Below, in pieces: positions 14,401 through 29,400 of a stretch of DNA of 64,000 nucleotides. The notes below the pieces were generated by a model. It was given only the letters and a program-made list of their open reading frames with translations. It ran no database searches and was not told where the DNA came from. The translations under genes and the position numbers were made by a program. How positions within the stretch are numbered: position 1 is the first letter of the stretch; each line of letters starts with the position of its first letter. The DNA is taken from NCBI GenBank assembly GCA_030549495.1, contig JAUIRK010000885.1:620001-684000 (forward strand). The letters run 5' to 3'. The stretch comes from Nectonema munidae. Lineage: Eukaryota; Nematomorpha; Nectonematoida; Nectonematidae.

Positions 14401-17400
14401 TACAAATCTACAAATGTTTGTATCAAAGAGTATGACAATTTTATTTATATTTTGTTTTGAAACTATATAGCAAAGAAATATTTTGAAAAAATTTGCAGAA
14501 TCCCATATTATCAAAACTATCATCTATGCCTATATTATGTATACTGTATAGATAAAAATGTAGTTATAAATACAGGGTGGTAACTAGACCGTATACTAGC
14601 CGTCAATTGAGTTTTCAAAAGATTTTTGAATGTGAGCTAAAAGAATATAAAATGTATTATTTCTGTATCTGTTTATACTAGAGATTTGCAATTCGTAATA
14701 TAGAATGGATAAATCATTTTAATTTCTATTTGGGGTTCATATTTCCTTCATATAACCTGATTAGCTTGATTTCCCAATCCCCATTTAACGACCCACTCAG
14801 AAATTTCGGGTTAACACACTGTTTCATTATCTTGTTTGCACACTTTCAACAAAAACTTATTAGTTAGTTATTTAGTTAATTAGATTGCTGTGTCATTTTT
14901 TATTTGCTTAAAGTATTCATTAATAATTTTTGTCTTCAATTTAGTCCTCCTATCATTCCAGAGAAGTACCTTAACATTAGTGTGAAGAAATTTCCTACTA
15001 TTAATACTAAGAGGTATGTTTTTTACTTAAATCCTTTTCTTCCTTTTTCGTATTTTCTAAGACCAAACAAATTTAAAAATAAAAAGATCTCCTGAAAACT
15101 TTTTTTAGAACAAATTCAATCTAAATTCCAATTTCAATGGTTATATTTTTTTGAAGGATATGTAAAATGAGTTATAAAGTCTTGAGGTTTTGTCTTAATA
15201 TGTTAGATTATATACGTTAAATAGTATGCATAAGGAAAAAGAGCTAAACAACTGTTTTAATTAAGAGAGGGGTCCTTGTGTAGTGTATCTAATTTTAATT
15301 GAATTTCATCTACGCTGATGATTATACGAACACTAATTTTTGTACACAAACTCAAAGAATCAATAAACCTCAATATTTTGGAAAAGAATTTCCAGCATCC
15401 GCCTTTACAACGTTCTTATGATTAATTAAACTTATATTTTTTTTAATAAAAAGTTTATTTTTGTAATTTTAAATTATAATTCTTAGAGAATATCGAAATA
15501 CCAAAGAGACGACCTCTATTTTTCAATTATTTTTAATATTTTTGTCACAAAAGCATTTATTTAAATAATCTTTTTAGATTTTAATGAAAGATATTCAATA
15601 TAAAAAAATATTTAAAGCTAAATAAACATATTAAAATAATTTGTATTACTAGTTTATTTTTACGAATTAGATATAGCTACATTAAATTTACTCTGATATC
15701 GCTTCTATTTTTTGATTTTATTGACACTTTTTCTGAAAACCGTCTCTAGTTAAAGTATATTGATCAAATTTGGAAACAAAGTTCACTCCCTTTGACAATC
15801 AATGATGCATATCACTGGTCCTCATTTGGTTAACTTTCTTTAACGACCACCTCTATTAAACAGCCACCTGTATATAACGAGCACTTTCAATGAGCATGAT
15901 TCAGCCTTTTCTACACTGTTTAAGCGACAACACGTTCACAAAGAATAGTTATGTGAATTTTTTAATAGTTTCCGTTATGTGGCTTCTTTGACCCGTTAAC
16001 GACCAGAGTATTCAGACGATGTCTAATGTAAAGCAGAAGATTTGTATTTAAAAGCATTTATAAACGTAGAGGATATTTTATAAGGTGATCTATGTCCACT
16101 CTGGTTCTTTAATCTGTTAATCGAAATTTTACTTTAGACTGTTTTATTCTTTGTTGTAGGTAAAGTTCTAGTGTTTTAGATTGTCTAGTGCGACAAAGAT
16201 TTTTAAGCTTTTATAATAATAATAATAATTAAGTGAAAGTGATTAGTCGCATATAAATAATTCATAAGGTAGCAGATAACGTAGTTTTTTTTTCTATGAT
16301 TTGGGTATTAAAAGTAAAATTAAGTTACTTCTTTTGCCCTTTTATTTTAGGAAAACGAAAGGTCAATGTTCAAACCAAGAAGGTAAATATTTCTGGCTTT
16401 TACAAAAAGGTAGCTTTCCATTTTTAAACGTATCGTTCTTTCTCTAGCTTAGTTATCTTTTTTGTTTTTAGAGTCAAGAAATCAATGTGAAAAAAGTTCT
16501 AAGCAAGAGGTTCACCTATTTTCATTTATATTGAATTTATTCACTTCATAATTATTATTTTGATTTCTTGAATATGGCACTTGTAATTGACCTAATTATT
16601 CTTAAATTTGTGATATTGTGTTTCTGAGGTGAATTGCGTGAATTTGCTACTTTTAAAAGCGTGCTTAATGCCTTATTTTTCATAATTATCATAAATATAA
16701 GTAATATTGTATTTTTGATGATATAGCAAGTAAGATCGCACGTATAGATAGCATTTTAAAATAAGTTCTTTTGATATATTTTGAAAAGTGTCTTTGATTG
16801 ACAAGTCCTTTCACAAATCCGTATGTGAGTAACCCTTTTATGGTGCATCTTTTTAAAACCTAATCTTCACCTTTCTTTTTTAATGAGTTTTTATATAACT
16901 TAAAGTAGGCGATTTTTATTTTCAGGAAGGCTGCTATCACATTACACCTGAACTGTTAATTACAATACAACTTAAACGTTGTATTTTTTCTTCTAAAATT
17001 TAATATAAGATTGCGTTTTTGTTTTATTTTTTAATAGATTTTTACTCAAAAAAATGTGGAAATCTCACAATTTGATTAAATTATTTATGCATATTTTTTT
17101 ATTTTTATAAAACAGTTTTTAAATTTTACAAAGAAAACCTTTCTTAACATTTTTTCAAAACTGATGAAATTTTTTTATTTTATATTGAGTGAAAGTTCAA
17201 TCTATTACCAAGGAAATATAATTGTAAAAATTTTCGTTGTTTTTTTGTGGAAACTTCATTTTGCATAACTTTTAGGTCATGTTGTCACTAGAGTGTATAA
17301 TTTGATTTTTTATTTCCAAGAAAGTCTCATTACACAGGCCTTGAGTAAATTTGCTTTGTATAGACTTTGAATTATTATGAACCACTTTTAGCATTTTGGC

Positions 17401-20400
17401 TTAATTTTGAAAGGCTTTATCTAAATAATAAAAAATAGGCGAAGATAATCTTATAAAGAATCCTTTATGTTTTCTGAACATTTTTGTTGTGCTTTTATAC
17501 CCTTTAACTTTTTGTCAGGTATCCATGTACCCCTAAAAGTGGACAATTGTAAAATAGAAACTATACATAGTTTAAATAAATTGCCAAAACATATTCCGCC
17601 ATAAACACATGGTGTTTAATTTTTATGTATATTTGTTTTCATAATTGGAGTCTCTTAATTTTAGTGAGGTATTTGAGTGTACCTTTCTTTCATCATGTGG
17701 AAGAATGGGAACATAAATAAATGCAAATAGTTGATAATGGCGCGGAATGAATATATTGATATAGGGGATGATATTTTTATGATATCAAGGTGAAAATGTA
17801 TTTTTAGATACCTCAAAAGTGATCCTTATGATTATGCACACACACGCGCATTGATGTATTTATTTTCCCAAGCCACCACAAGTGAAGATTTGACAAAAGG
17901 CGATGGATTTGAAAAACGCATGCGATTAAAATAAGGTATATACCAAGTCAAAGCGTAAATGCAAAGTGCAACTTGAATAGTACACTACATTTCAAAACAC
18001 TTTCTAGCGTGCGCTGATATGCTCGCGTAAACTTTAGATTGGATTAGGAGAGATCGGCATATGATAGAAGATACGGAAACTACGTATTCATTTTATTTTT
18101 ATTTCATTCGGAAAGTCACTTTTCACTTTTATTAGAAATAGATTTCTGACTGCCGCCCTCTACCCCCTCTAAATATTTCAAATAACTAATAATTTTAACA
18201 GAATTTTAAAATATTTACCTAAAATTACAATTATTGTGATTATTCACAGGAATCTAAACACATCCTTTTACAGATTACCGATGAAAGAAATAATAAAAAG
18301 CATTGTAGAAATCGGATATAGAGATTTCATCGTGCTGCCCGTGATAATTTTTTTCTAGCTTTAGCCCCTCTTTAATTTATATCGGGATGCAGACTTGTGT
18401 GTGTGTGTGTTTTTAGTCTTATGTAAAAATATGAATTTGAATGAACTAGTACCACCTTTAGACGAAGAAACTTCATGATGCCAGAATTTATATTGAACCT
18501 CGGGAATAAGGACGTAATGGTGAAGAAGATAGCGGTGATGATTTAAATGCCAATAATGAAAATATTTCATGAAATTAAGTATTCATATATCACAGAAAAT
18601 TATGGTATTTATATCTACAATTAGTTGTGGGTGATATAAATACATCTAGAACAAATATTGCTAGGAATGAGCTAATCTCCCCAAAAAGAAAAACAAAAGC
18701 AGCAAAGACATGAATAAAGAAAGATATTACATCTTAAAAAATTGAGTGAGAGACTTAACAAAATGAGCTAAAACATGAAGATAACAACCCTTCGCTGTAT
18801 TTTTTGTATTATTTTTTCTTAAAGAAATCTTCCAACATCGTATACCTCAAAGAAACTTGTATGCTTTCACTTGCAAATTAGATTTAAACTTTAAAATTGA
18901 AGGCAATCAGGTGAAACGTTTTATCTGGGTTCTGATTAGCGTCTACAAGCCGTATTGGAAACGATGATTTCAATATTGTCACTCTAAGTAAAGCTTTCAG
19001 TAGGAATCGATTTGAAAAGGTAGTGAGTTATTTTGTTTTAGGAGATAACATGGACCTATCTCACAGTAAATTGGCACGAATTTTACATTTTTATGATATT
19101 CCTTTTCTTTAATGAATATTATAGTCGGTATCCTTCATAGCAGTTTATAAAAAACAATCATATGTTATATTTGAATATAAAACATGGACAATGCGTACCA
19201 GTGATGGCCATTTTGTACATGATTCTTTATGAGGATTGAAAAAGAGTTATGACAAAAGTCTTCGTCTTGGTGGTAGCGTATGAAAGAGCTCATTTTAAGT
19301 TTAAATAACACTTCTTCGTGAGGAACAATTATTTTTGTTCATTAAATTTCTTATAACCACTTTCCATTATGGGGTTCAAAGCAGTTATGATGACTTTTAT
19401 GAATATCTTTCTGACTTTTATGAAAATTCTTTATGAAGACATGCCAGAAAAAACTTAAATTGGGTATGTTTTATCACAACATAGAAATGTTCAAACAATG
19501 GGAGAACATTCTAAGCCTGAAAGTTTACTTTGCTACAATAAATATAAGTCTGGGGTAGATGCTCAAAAATTATAGATCATACAAGCCATGCCGAAGATGG
19601 CCTTTAGCATGTTTCTATAATTACTTGGATATCGTTTGTCTAAACACATGGATTGTAACCCGGTATAACTCACCCAACACTTTTCCCAACCCTAGACAAA
19701 GTGGTAGAAAGATTTTTATAAAAAAACTTTCTTTCCTCCTAGCTGAAGAAAGCATGAAAGTAAGAGCAACAATGCTTGAACTTCCTTTGCAAATCAAATT
19801 TGTTTCAAAGAAAGTTCCGATGAACCGTCAAGTTCAAAGAGAGGTGCTTGTTATATATGTTTGAATAAAAGAAATAAAACATTAAGAAATTGCTCAGCGT
19901 GCCTTCGTTTCATCTGCAAAATTCACTCTAAAATTGCTTGTTCTACATGTATATAAACACTATATTTTTTAAAAAACCTTTATCTAAAAGTTTTACTCTA
20001 GTTTTTGTAATAAATAAATTGAAACTATTTAAAATCTTTATTTTTTTTTGCAAAAGTATTTTGTTTTTCAATAAAAATTAACGCCATCTACAGTTTTTTT
20101 CTAATTTCAAACAATTTATCATAAGTTTAAAATTTCACAAAATTTTTGAAATAATTTTTTTTGGATTGAATGATTCATTGCTTTTAAAGATTTACATATA
20201 GTCTTTTTCAATTAAATTTTTTTGTAAAATTGGATTAAAAATGTGTCTCGGAAAAAATACACGGAGTCCGTAGTGCGAGGGTTAGGTAAGTGGTATTCTT
20301 TGGTTTTTCCAATGTGAATACCCAAACTTTTATATTTTTGAATGATTTTCATTTACTTTTTTTCAAGTGATAAAATAGGACTTACCTCATTTTATTGCTT

Positions 20401-23400
20401 CTTTTATGAAGGAGAAAGTTGTGTATAAGAAAGTTCTCAATCCCAATTATTTCGAAGATGCAAATCCCTATCAAATGGACACGATTGTATTTTCTTTTTA
20501 GTTCCCTTCGTTCTGCTCATTAATCTTTTTCTTCTTGATTTTTCACAGAGTGCAATCGGCTTTGAGTTGTGGAGTGTGGAAGCAGGCACTCGTTTTGACA
20601 ATATCATTTTAACCAGCAATAAGAAAGTAATGGAAAAATGGAGTAACGAAGGATGGCGCATCAAACATAGAGCCGAGCTCAAAACGATCCACGTAAAGAC
20701 CATTTTCTTTCGTCCTATTGCATGCGTCTTTAATATTCATCTTTCAATTTATTCTTGTTGCCGTGACTGGTTCAATTATGAATGATAAAAGTTGCTATTA
20801 ATGAGTTGCAGACCATCTCGAGTTTTTGTATTTTACTTTAATTATAATACATCTTCAGCCTCGTATCTCTTAACCATTTGAGGACCTCAGTGACACTAGT
20901 GTGCCTAGATATGAAAGTCATCCTCATTAAATATATAAGCTTACATTGAAAAGGGATGTAGAGGGTTAATTAGCCTTCAAAAATCCGGTCCTCAAATGAT
21001 TAAGATGAGATAGGTAAAGAAAAAGGAAAGATTCCCCATGTGCAGATGTGCCTCAAATCTTTGAACACTTTTATTGAAGCATACATAATATCGAAAAAGT
21101 TAGTCGGATATCAAATTTAATATTCGACTTCTACTGATCCAGAATCTTTCCTATTTTCTTAAGTGATTCCTTCCATCTCCTCTTGATATTTTAAAATATT
21201 ATTTATTTGTGTTGTGTTTAAAAGTATTTTTATATTTTTGCATATTTTTCGAACCTCGGTTTACGAACATAATGCGTTCGTAAAAAAGAACATTGATATA
21301 TACTTATTAACTTCTGAGAAAGTTTAGAAAACAATCCGTATAAAGATTTCAGAGGCGCACGCCCAATGGAGAAGGGATCTTTCTTTTTTTATAGTTTTTA
21401 AAATTTATTATAAAGGAATTTTTGTCTAATGAACACTTCACCATTATTACCCGACATTATACTTGCACTGTAAGCTCCCAATCGCACCATATCTGCGGAT
21501 AACGGCACAGATTTTATTAAATCAACTTACCTTGTTTGTAATTCTGTTTGCATCACTATGGTTCTCAAACTGTAGTCCGCGGTTCCCTATAGAAATTCGC
21601 AAAACAGTTCCATGGGGTCCTAGAAGGGGTCACTGAGTGGATCGTTTTGCGCAACATATTGCACCCATATTCGGTCATTTGCGATTTTTGCCAATAAGTC
21701 ACATTTAAAAGAATAAATAATTTAGTCTTTGAATTGAGGACTATTTTTTTACTTTTTATTACTTTCCAGGCCTGATTTTATAGAGTTATGTGTATTTTTC
21801 ATAATGGCTTAAAAAATGAAATATGACGACTCGCACTAGGATCACACTAGTCTGATGGGGAAGAGAACCCTAAGTGTCTTTTTTGTTATGAAGTGTTAGC
21901 ATCCACTTTTCTAAAACCCGGCAAGCGAATCATTAGGTCTTATATTCATAATTGCTTTAAATCGTATCTTGGTAATCGATCCTCCTTTGTTTCCTGCAAT
22001 CACAAAAGTATTATAATAGGTGCGGTGTCCCTCGGTGCTCAATTTTGGTCCACTTCAGGGGCGAACATGCGGGGGCAATGATTTGCCTTTTATAATAATT
22101 TTAACGAAAAAAAGTCTATCAGAAAAAGTTATAGAGCTTCAACAAAAACTAAAAAAATTTACAGCATAACTTAAGTTTTTTGAAAACTAATTTGACGTAT
22201 CCACTACACTACATCATACTCTAAGGTTGGTTGAGATGTAGACTCAGCACCGAAGCCTCTGGATTCGATTCCTCGCGGATACCAATTTTTTCATAGTTTG
22301 ACAATTAAAACACACCCACGGTACCTTTACTTTATACTCAAAATTGAAAAATTTCTAACATAATTAAGATAAGAGAGAAAGGAGACAAAATAAACTAATA
22401 AAGCAACTTTCACTATTTTAAAATGGAACCGTCTGTTCTCAGAATAATTTCAAAATAATAGGAGGCATAAAAATAGGAGTTTATTTGATATTTTCAAGTT
22501 TTTATAAGCAGCAAAATTCAACGTTGAAGTAACTAAACCGTATAGGGTGATTTGGTAACGCTTGTATTAGTATATAAAAAAATTATAGTTTAATCATTTT
22601 TCATAAAATTATTTAAGTCTAAGAATACAAAATCATAAAAAAAACTATTTAAACAAACATAAATCACAAAAATCATAGTATACGAGAATAAGAAAATCAT
22701 TGCGTTTTTTAAAACTATTTCTGTCTACAAATAAAATTCTGGCAGCCGTCATAAATAGATCAAGTACATTTTTAACAGCGGAAAAATTTTGTTTCGATAT
22801 TATATTTTTATTATAATAATCAATTTTTAAACTGAATAGCTAGTCAAAATATTCATTTCCAAATAGCTATTGAAAAAAAAATGTTCATTTTTGCAAAATG
22901 TTTGGTGTATTGATGGAACTAAATTTTTACCAAAAATCTGTGATTAATTTGAATAGCTGACTTTGGTATCATGAAAAAAAGTTCTAAAAATTGAACTTAT
23001 ATTCCGCTAAAAACTAGTTTTTAATGATATAAAATAGAATTATTTTTAATTTAACTCTAAATACAAATTAGAGAGGAGAGCTTTGTTTTGTGAAATTCTT
23101 AGCAGTAGAACAAAAGCAAGAGAAATATTTGACACGGCGAAATTTTAGAAATTTGGAATGTGAACTGACCCCCCTCTGTCAATTCCTTGTTGTCGTTGTA
23201 ATTTTCAGTCTCTGGTTAAGCAAAATTCTTCAGCTGTAATTCGTATTCAGTGCGCTATTAATTGTCAAGCCATAATGAAAACCATGCTTGATAAGTATTA
23301 TATTAATGCAAATAATGTCTTCAACTGTTTATGCAAAGAAAATGATTCCAAATTTAAAAAACTCTTGCTTCACTCAAGCGTGAGGTGGCTTTCCAAAGTA

Positions 23401-26400
23401 AAAGTTTTGAGGAGATGCTATAGAAAGCAATTTCATCAAAGCAAACCTAGATAGCATGCACATTTTCTGATATCCGTTTTCGTATATTCCTATCATTTTT
23501 ACTGAATATATTTAAATCACATTTTTAAACATATTTTTAGTACAGTAGTTCATATGTTAATTAATTTTTTTTAATTAGACCCCGAGCTATTAAAAAATTA
23601 TAAAGAGACCGCCACACCGGAAATTGTTACAAAGTTTGTGTACCACTCTTCAAGCCCAACAAGAGAACAAAACCATTCATATATGATAGATCAGTACTCA
23701 TCGGATGTGATTAAGTTTTATTCCTCCTTATTGCCATTTAGCTATTATTTAAACGGATGGTCGCAGTCTATCTGCATAGTCATCGCTAGATATGCTATAC
23801 TCTAACCAAATGAAGGTTTTATACCATGACTTTAAAAATGGTCTCTTTTGTAAATCTTTAGGAAACAGAATTATTGGTCTAATTTGCTAGAAACCTTAAA
23901 TTAATATAAATTAGATATTCCAATCCATGAGTTAGACGCTGAAAATTACATGAAAATGAAATTATTTTACAAAGTTTTATTAACAAAAATGTAAGGAAAG
24001 TGTGAAAACAATGCCAACCATTCAAAGCAATCCTGATAAAAACGAAAATAATAAATAAAATCAATATTTAAGAAATAAGATGCTATATATTTGATTTCTG
24101 GAATAAAAGACTTGATTCTTTAAATTATATTTAGCTAATATAATAATGGCATTTTTGTGTATCGTATTACATTAATTTAACTCCTTTAGTTACAGTAATC
24201 AATAGCGAAAAACCTCTTAAGCTTTAAACCAGAGAGAATACTTTCGTATTTATTATGTGCTATAAAAATATTTGTTCCCATGAAAAATGCATGTGCTCTT
24301 GTTCAAATTACAGGCTACGCCTAGGATCAAATATAGCTCAAATTCGCTTAATAAAAATACAAATTTTTACGTAACGATTCACTCCAACTAAATCATAGCC
24401 GCTCAAATTTTTTGAATTTAAATATAAATTTTTATATTGTATTTTATCCTTTATTTATCTATTTATTTATTTTTTTTAATTTTCCACTTATTATGTCTCT
24501 TGAATCTCTAAAAGATTTAATAGGAAAAATAGAAACGTTAAGTAAAAAGAAGATTAAGACAAAATTAATTTCTTTTTATGAAAATCTAGAAGCAAATAAT
24601 TTAATTTTTAATAAGTATTCCACTTTAGAGGAAGATATCAAAGGAATAAAGGAGAATGTTAATAGTTTAATTGATAGGAAAAACTTTAATTCTCAAAATA
24701 GTATTTATCCAACTTATTCTTCTATATTAATTGATAAAAAACCTGCTCATAAGATTAATTCCTTTGACCCTTCTAAAACGGTTTCTATCCCAAATTTTTT
24801 TGATAAGGAAACAAATGAAAGCGTGAATGAGACTATCAATAAAAAACTAAAACCTTGTAACAATAAATTATGTTTTAAAAGATTCAAAAAAACAATTAAT
24901 AATTCACTCATTTTGGAATCTTCTTCGGCTGCAAACTTCGATTTTTTGAAAAAATCACTACATGATAATGGGATAGCCTTTGATAATTTGGAACCACGAA
25001 GTCCCTATTTATGTATAAAAAGTGTGGATAATGCATTGTCGCTAGATGAAATTAAGTCTATTATTTCTATGCAAAATGATATAAATCAAAACGATATAGT
25101 GAATATGTTTAAGTTTGTACAACGGAATGATAAATATTGTAATATAGGTATTAAACTTAATCATATGATAGTTAAAAATGTCTTTTTAAAGAAGTATATA
25201 TATATTAACTGTGTTGCTCATGACATTGAATTACTGAGATCTCATATTAAAACTTGTAGTAGATGTAATAAATATAATCATTACTCCAAAGATTGTAAAG
25301 CCACTAAACCTACCTGTAAGTTCTGTGGTCTTGATCATGCTTCTGACCAATGTAATAATAAAGATAAAGTCTTTTGTCACAATTGTGCTTCGAATAATCA
25401 TGAATTCAATCATGTTTGCAACTCTAAGGGTTGCCTTTCTTTGGAATATTTAAAAGAACGTCAGGATAAGTTAAATAAAAGCTTTTTAAATTTTCTTATG
25501 AATGAAAATTTGAATGAATCTTGATTGTCCTAGTTCTAAAGATATATTAGATAATGAATTCTTTGCTTCTATTTTTGAGGGGAATTCAATTTTTCCTACT
25601 TGCACAATTGATGATTCTGATATTAAACTATACAAAGAATTCTCTAGTGCTAATAGCCTTAAGGTACTGCATCTTAATATTCAGTCCATCAATGCCAAGT
25701 TTGCTCATTTGGATTTCTTTCTGTCTACGTCTGGTTTATGCTTTGATATTCTCGTATTGACAGAAATTTGGCAATATGATAGTTTTTCTAACTTCAATAT
25801 TCCCGGTTATTCCTTTTCATATTACTGTAGGCGAAAAAGAGGTGGTGGCATTGGTATTTATTATAGGAATCACTTTATAGTTAATGAATTCGAATCTGCC
25901 ACTGTTGGCGACAATATTTGTGATTATGTTTTTCTTTTTGTGATTATGTTTTTCTTTTTTTGACTATCTCACATCGGAAAGTTGGTATTCTTGCACTTTA
26001 TCGACCACCAACCTCTGATACTTCTGACTTCATATCTTTTCTTTCTTATTTTTTAAGTAGAAAGGAGATCAGAAATGATATGTTAATTTGCGGTGATTTC
26101 AATTTGAATTTATTTTTAATTCAGTCCTGCAATTCTATTTTAGACTTTATTTCTTTACTCTTCCAATTTAGCTTTTATCCGACTATTACTAAGGCTACAC
26201 GCCCTTCTTGTTCCCTCATTGATTATATTTTTATTAATTTTGCTTGCAATTTTAAAACCTTTAACATTAATTGCAATATATCAGATCATTATATGAATTC
26301 TATTATAATATTTGATTTTTTCTCTTCTGGACAAAATTTATCTCCCAGGCTAGCATAAGAGTCTTTTCTCATTTTAATAGGTTACGTTTTGTTAATTGTC

Positions 26401-29400
26401 TAAATAGTTGTGATTTCAGTTATATTCTATCTATTTCTGATCCTGATACATCATTTAACTTATTCTTAAATCATTTTAGGAAAATTTTCAATGAATCCTT
26501 TCCGTTAGTTAAGAATACTAATTGTTCAAGTAGTAAACATCCTTGGTTCACAACTGAACTTTGTAAACTAAAATCTATCAAAGAAAAATTATATAAAAAG
26601 TTGAAGAATAAATACACTTTTGATATCAACCTTAAATATAAAAATTTTCTAAAATTTTATAAAAACAAAATTCATTTGGCTAAGACGGCCTACTTCAGCT
26701 GTAAACTTACATCTGGCCAAAAGAATAAAGTTTGGAAAACCTTAAATAAATTGTTTAATAATAGATTGTATGCTGAGTCTCATGCTTTCACTTCTTCTGG
26801 ATTTTGCTCAAGCTTTTTGGAGTTCTGAAGCCAAATGTGGACGCTGATAGTTATAAATATATTGATAGAGTTGTTCCTCTGAATGAAAAAACTTTTTTTT
26901 CTACTTCATTCACTCGCGATGATTTAATTGTAGCAATTTCTTCCATTAAAAATAAAAAGGCCTGTGGTTTTGATGACATTGACATGCATATCTTAGTCTT
27001 ATCTTTACCTATAATTGAAGATGTTTTGCTATTTCTTTATAACTCTTCCTTTTTTTCTGGCACTTTTCCTAACATTTTGAAGTATACTAAAGTAGTCCCT
27101 ATACTTAAATCTAATAAAAAAGGCTCTTGTTTAAAGGATTATCGTCCTATTTCTATTATATCTAGTTTTTCCAAAGTATTTGAGAAACTCATACTTACCA
27201 AGATGATTAGTTTTGCTGAAAAATATATCTTGATTAGTGAACGATTTTTTTCGCCTTAAATAATAGTTATCACTCGTATTTTACCAGAACTAGTAATTCC
27301 CTTCATTATGAGTCATTAAATTGCCACCCTCAACTAAGGTCTCTAATCCTATAGACTACTAAGTATATTAACTGATTTTTGCGACTATCTTGCATTTTCA
27401 TTGCTATGATCGTTTTAAAAATCTGACCAAATATTGTTCTTTCTGGTCATGTCTATTAATGGACAATATTTTGTTAATATATGTAGTATATATATATATA
27501 TTGGTTTTTTTATTTTATTATTCTTAATTATATATTAATGTTTGCTATTCATTATGTTTATATATGATTTATATGCTGTGTATTATCTTGTTTATGTATG
27601 TATTATAATGTTTATCTATGTATACAAAATGTAGGATACGTGTTTATGCTTATGTCTATCTTGACTTATCTTAGATAAAAAACTTCTTTTATATTTGTGT
27701 GTATATCTTATGAATGATATTCTTGTACATGTTTGTTTTTGCCTTGACTTGCTTCTTCCAAATTCTGTTGGAGTGCATCTTGATGAGCATTTTACTTCCT
27801 TTGACCTTTCGTATTACTTTTTTTTTTAACTCCTTTAGTTGGAGTCATCCCGATAGCGAAGATCCATCTTGCTTTGATTCTTTCAGAGAATGAATTTCAA
27901 TGTTATGCTATAAAAATATTTGATCGATGAAACTATTCAATGTTTATCTTGTTTTTTTCCAATTTTTATTAATAAATTTATTATTATTATTATTATTATT
28001 ATGATATATCACTGAAGTGGAAATTAATGAAAAAAATAGATTTTAAATATTCATTCTAAGACTTAACCTTGAGAAGGTATCAAATTGAGTGAATTCAAAA
28101 TTATTTTTGCATCCCTCTAAAATCCCATTTCGAAAGGCTTTTCGCCCCCCCCCCCCAGTTGTACGCCCCTAAAAGTATATAATCTTGTATCGTGTCCCAT
28201 TTTTTCGTTCGTCGAAGTGTTTGCATCAGGTTCCACAAAAAGTTGTTTTTTTTCTGTTCCTTGATTCTCCTCATTTAAAAATTCTTATTTCTTCCAATTC
28301 ACGTTTTTTGATATATTTTCTTTTTAAGCCTGACGCATTTTTGCTTTTAATCAACTTAGCCAATAAAAAGCCGTGGATTTGGCCAGTAATAATAGTCTCT
28401 TTTTCACTTCCAGTACTGATGTTTTATCTTTGGATTTCTTCCATTCTCTCTGCTTCTTCGAAAGAGGTTAGTTATTTGCCTTATGATAACAATCTTTGGC
28501 TAACTTATTTTGGAATGCTGCACAAGTGGAGGATAATTTAACTTTTGCTGCATAACGCTTGAAACTATGCACTGACTAGGGATAATAAAAATCTACCTAC
28601 CCTGTTTTAAAAGACTTTTGTTTTTAGGTTAGCTCTTTTTTAAACAATTTTTTTTCAATTTGTAATCATAAAAATTAAAATATATAAAAAAGCTATAATA
28701 TCTGTACGCATCATAATTTTTGAGGTGGCGATCGACTCAACCCGTCCCTCCAAACGTGCACCTATTGTAGATTCTAAAACAGCTTTATCCCTAAAGTTTT
28801 GTTTAAAATTTGATCATTGAGGTGTTTAGTTTTTTCCTAAACACTTATCAATGTTTTTTGACCTACTACCTAGACTTGTGAGTTCATAATTTGCTAACCG
28901 AACTTTTGACTGTTGCTATGTTTACTACAAATATTCATGAATTATATTCAATAAACAGTAATGGATTTATCAAATTTTACATATGTTTTCAGATTTCTCT
29001 CTCTATATTATCCAACTATCTCACATTCACTCTATATTAGAGTCCTCTCGTATAATTGCTTTTGGTGGAAGATACTTTTTGCTGGGCTTTTTTTTTAAAT
29101 GGCATCTTGATTAGTTCAATTTACTTTATCAGATTTTCAGATCAAAATACGATGAATGCACGTCCTTTTCACATGCTCCATTGCACAGTCCAGATTGTCA
29201 GCAGTACAATGCCTACACAAATGATAACATTACGACTCTCAATGCAGATGTCTTTAAAAAGGATTATGTCCACAATCCCCCCATCATTTCAAATGTAAGT
29301 GAGGTATATTTTCTGAATAATCAAGAGTTTATATCACTAATAGAGCTCTTTAACATAAATGTTCATTGTGTAATCTAAACAATATATATAGTGACGTGTG

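Larger units (their letters stand above)
24321..27990 (+). mobile_element. Jockey/CR1-like LINE, internally deleted
   Basis: Non-LTR retrotransposon with an ORF1 Cys-knuckle protein, an ORF2 apurinic-type endonuclease and the first blocks of a reverse transcriptase, then a 3' UTR ending in ATT repeats at 27,970-27,990. It lies in the calnexin intron between exons 11 and 12, same strand. The RT core is missing, so it cannot move itself. Clade is inferred from the YRPISI..FSKVFEK and R-GGG-GIY motifs. Confidence 0.85.

Noticed and set aside
14560-14620. TACAGGGTGGTAAC as a mariner-like end
   Set aside because: No inverted partner found nearby.
17450-17560. TTTTTGTCAG followed by CATGTACCCC, tested as a missing P-domain exon
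   Set aside because: Frame closes at once, no repeat-like Pro/Trp coding, and phases already join exons 10 and 11.
20567-20785. Frame continuing past calnexin exon 11
   Set aside because: The part after 20,692 does not resemble calnexin, and a good GTAAAG donor ends the homology.
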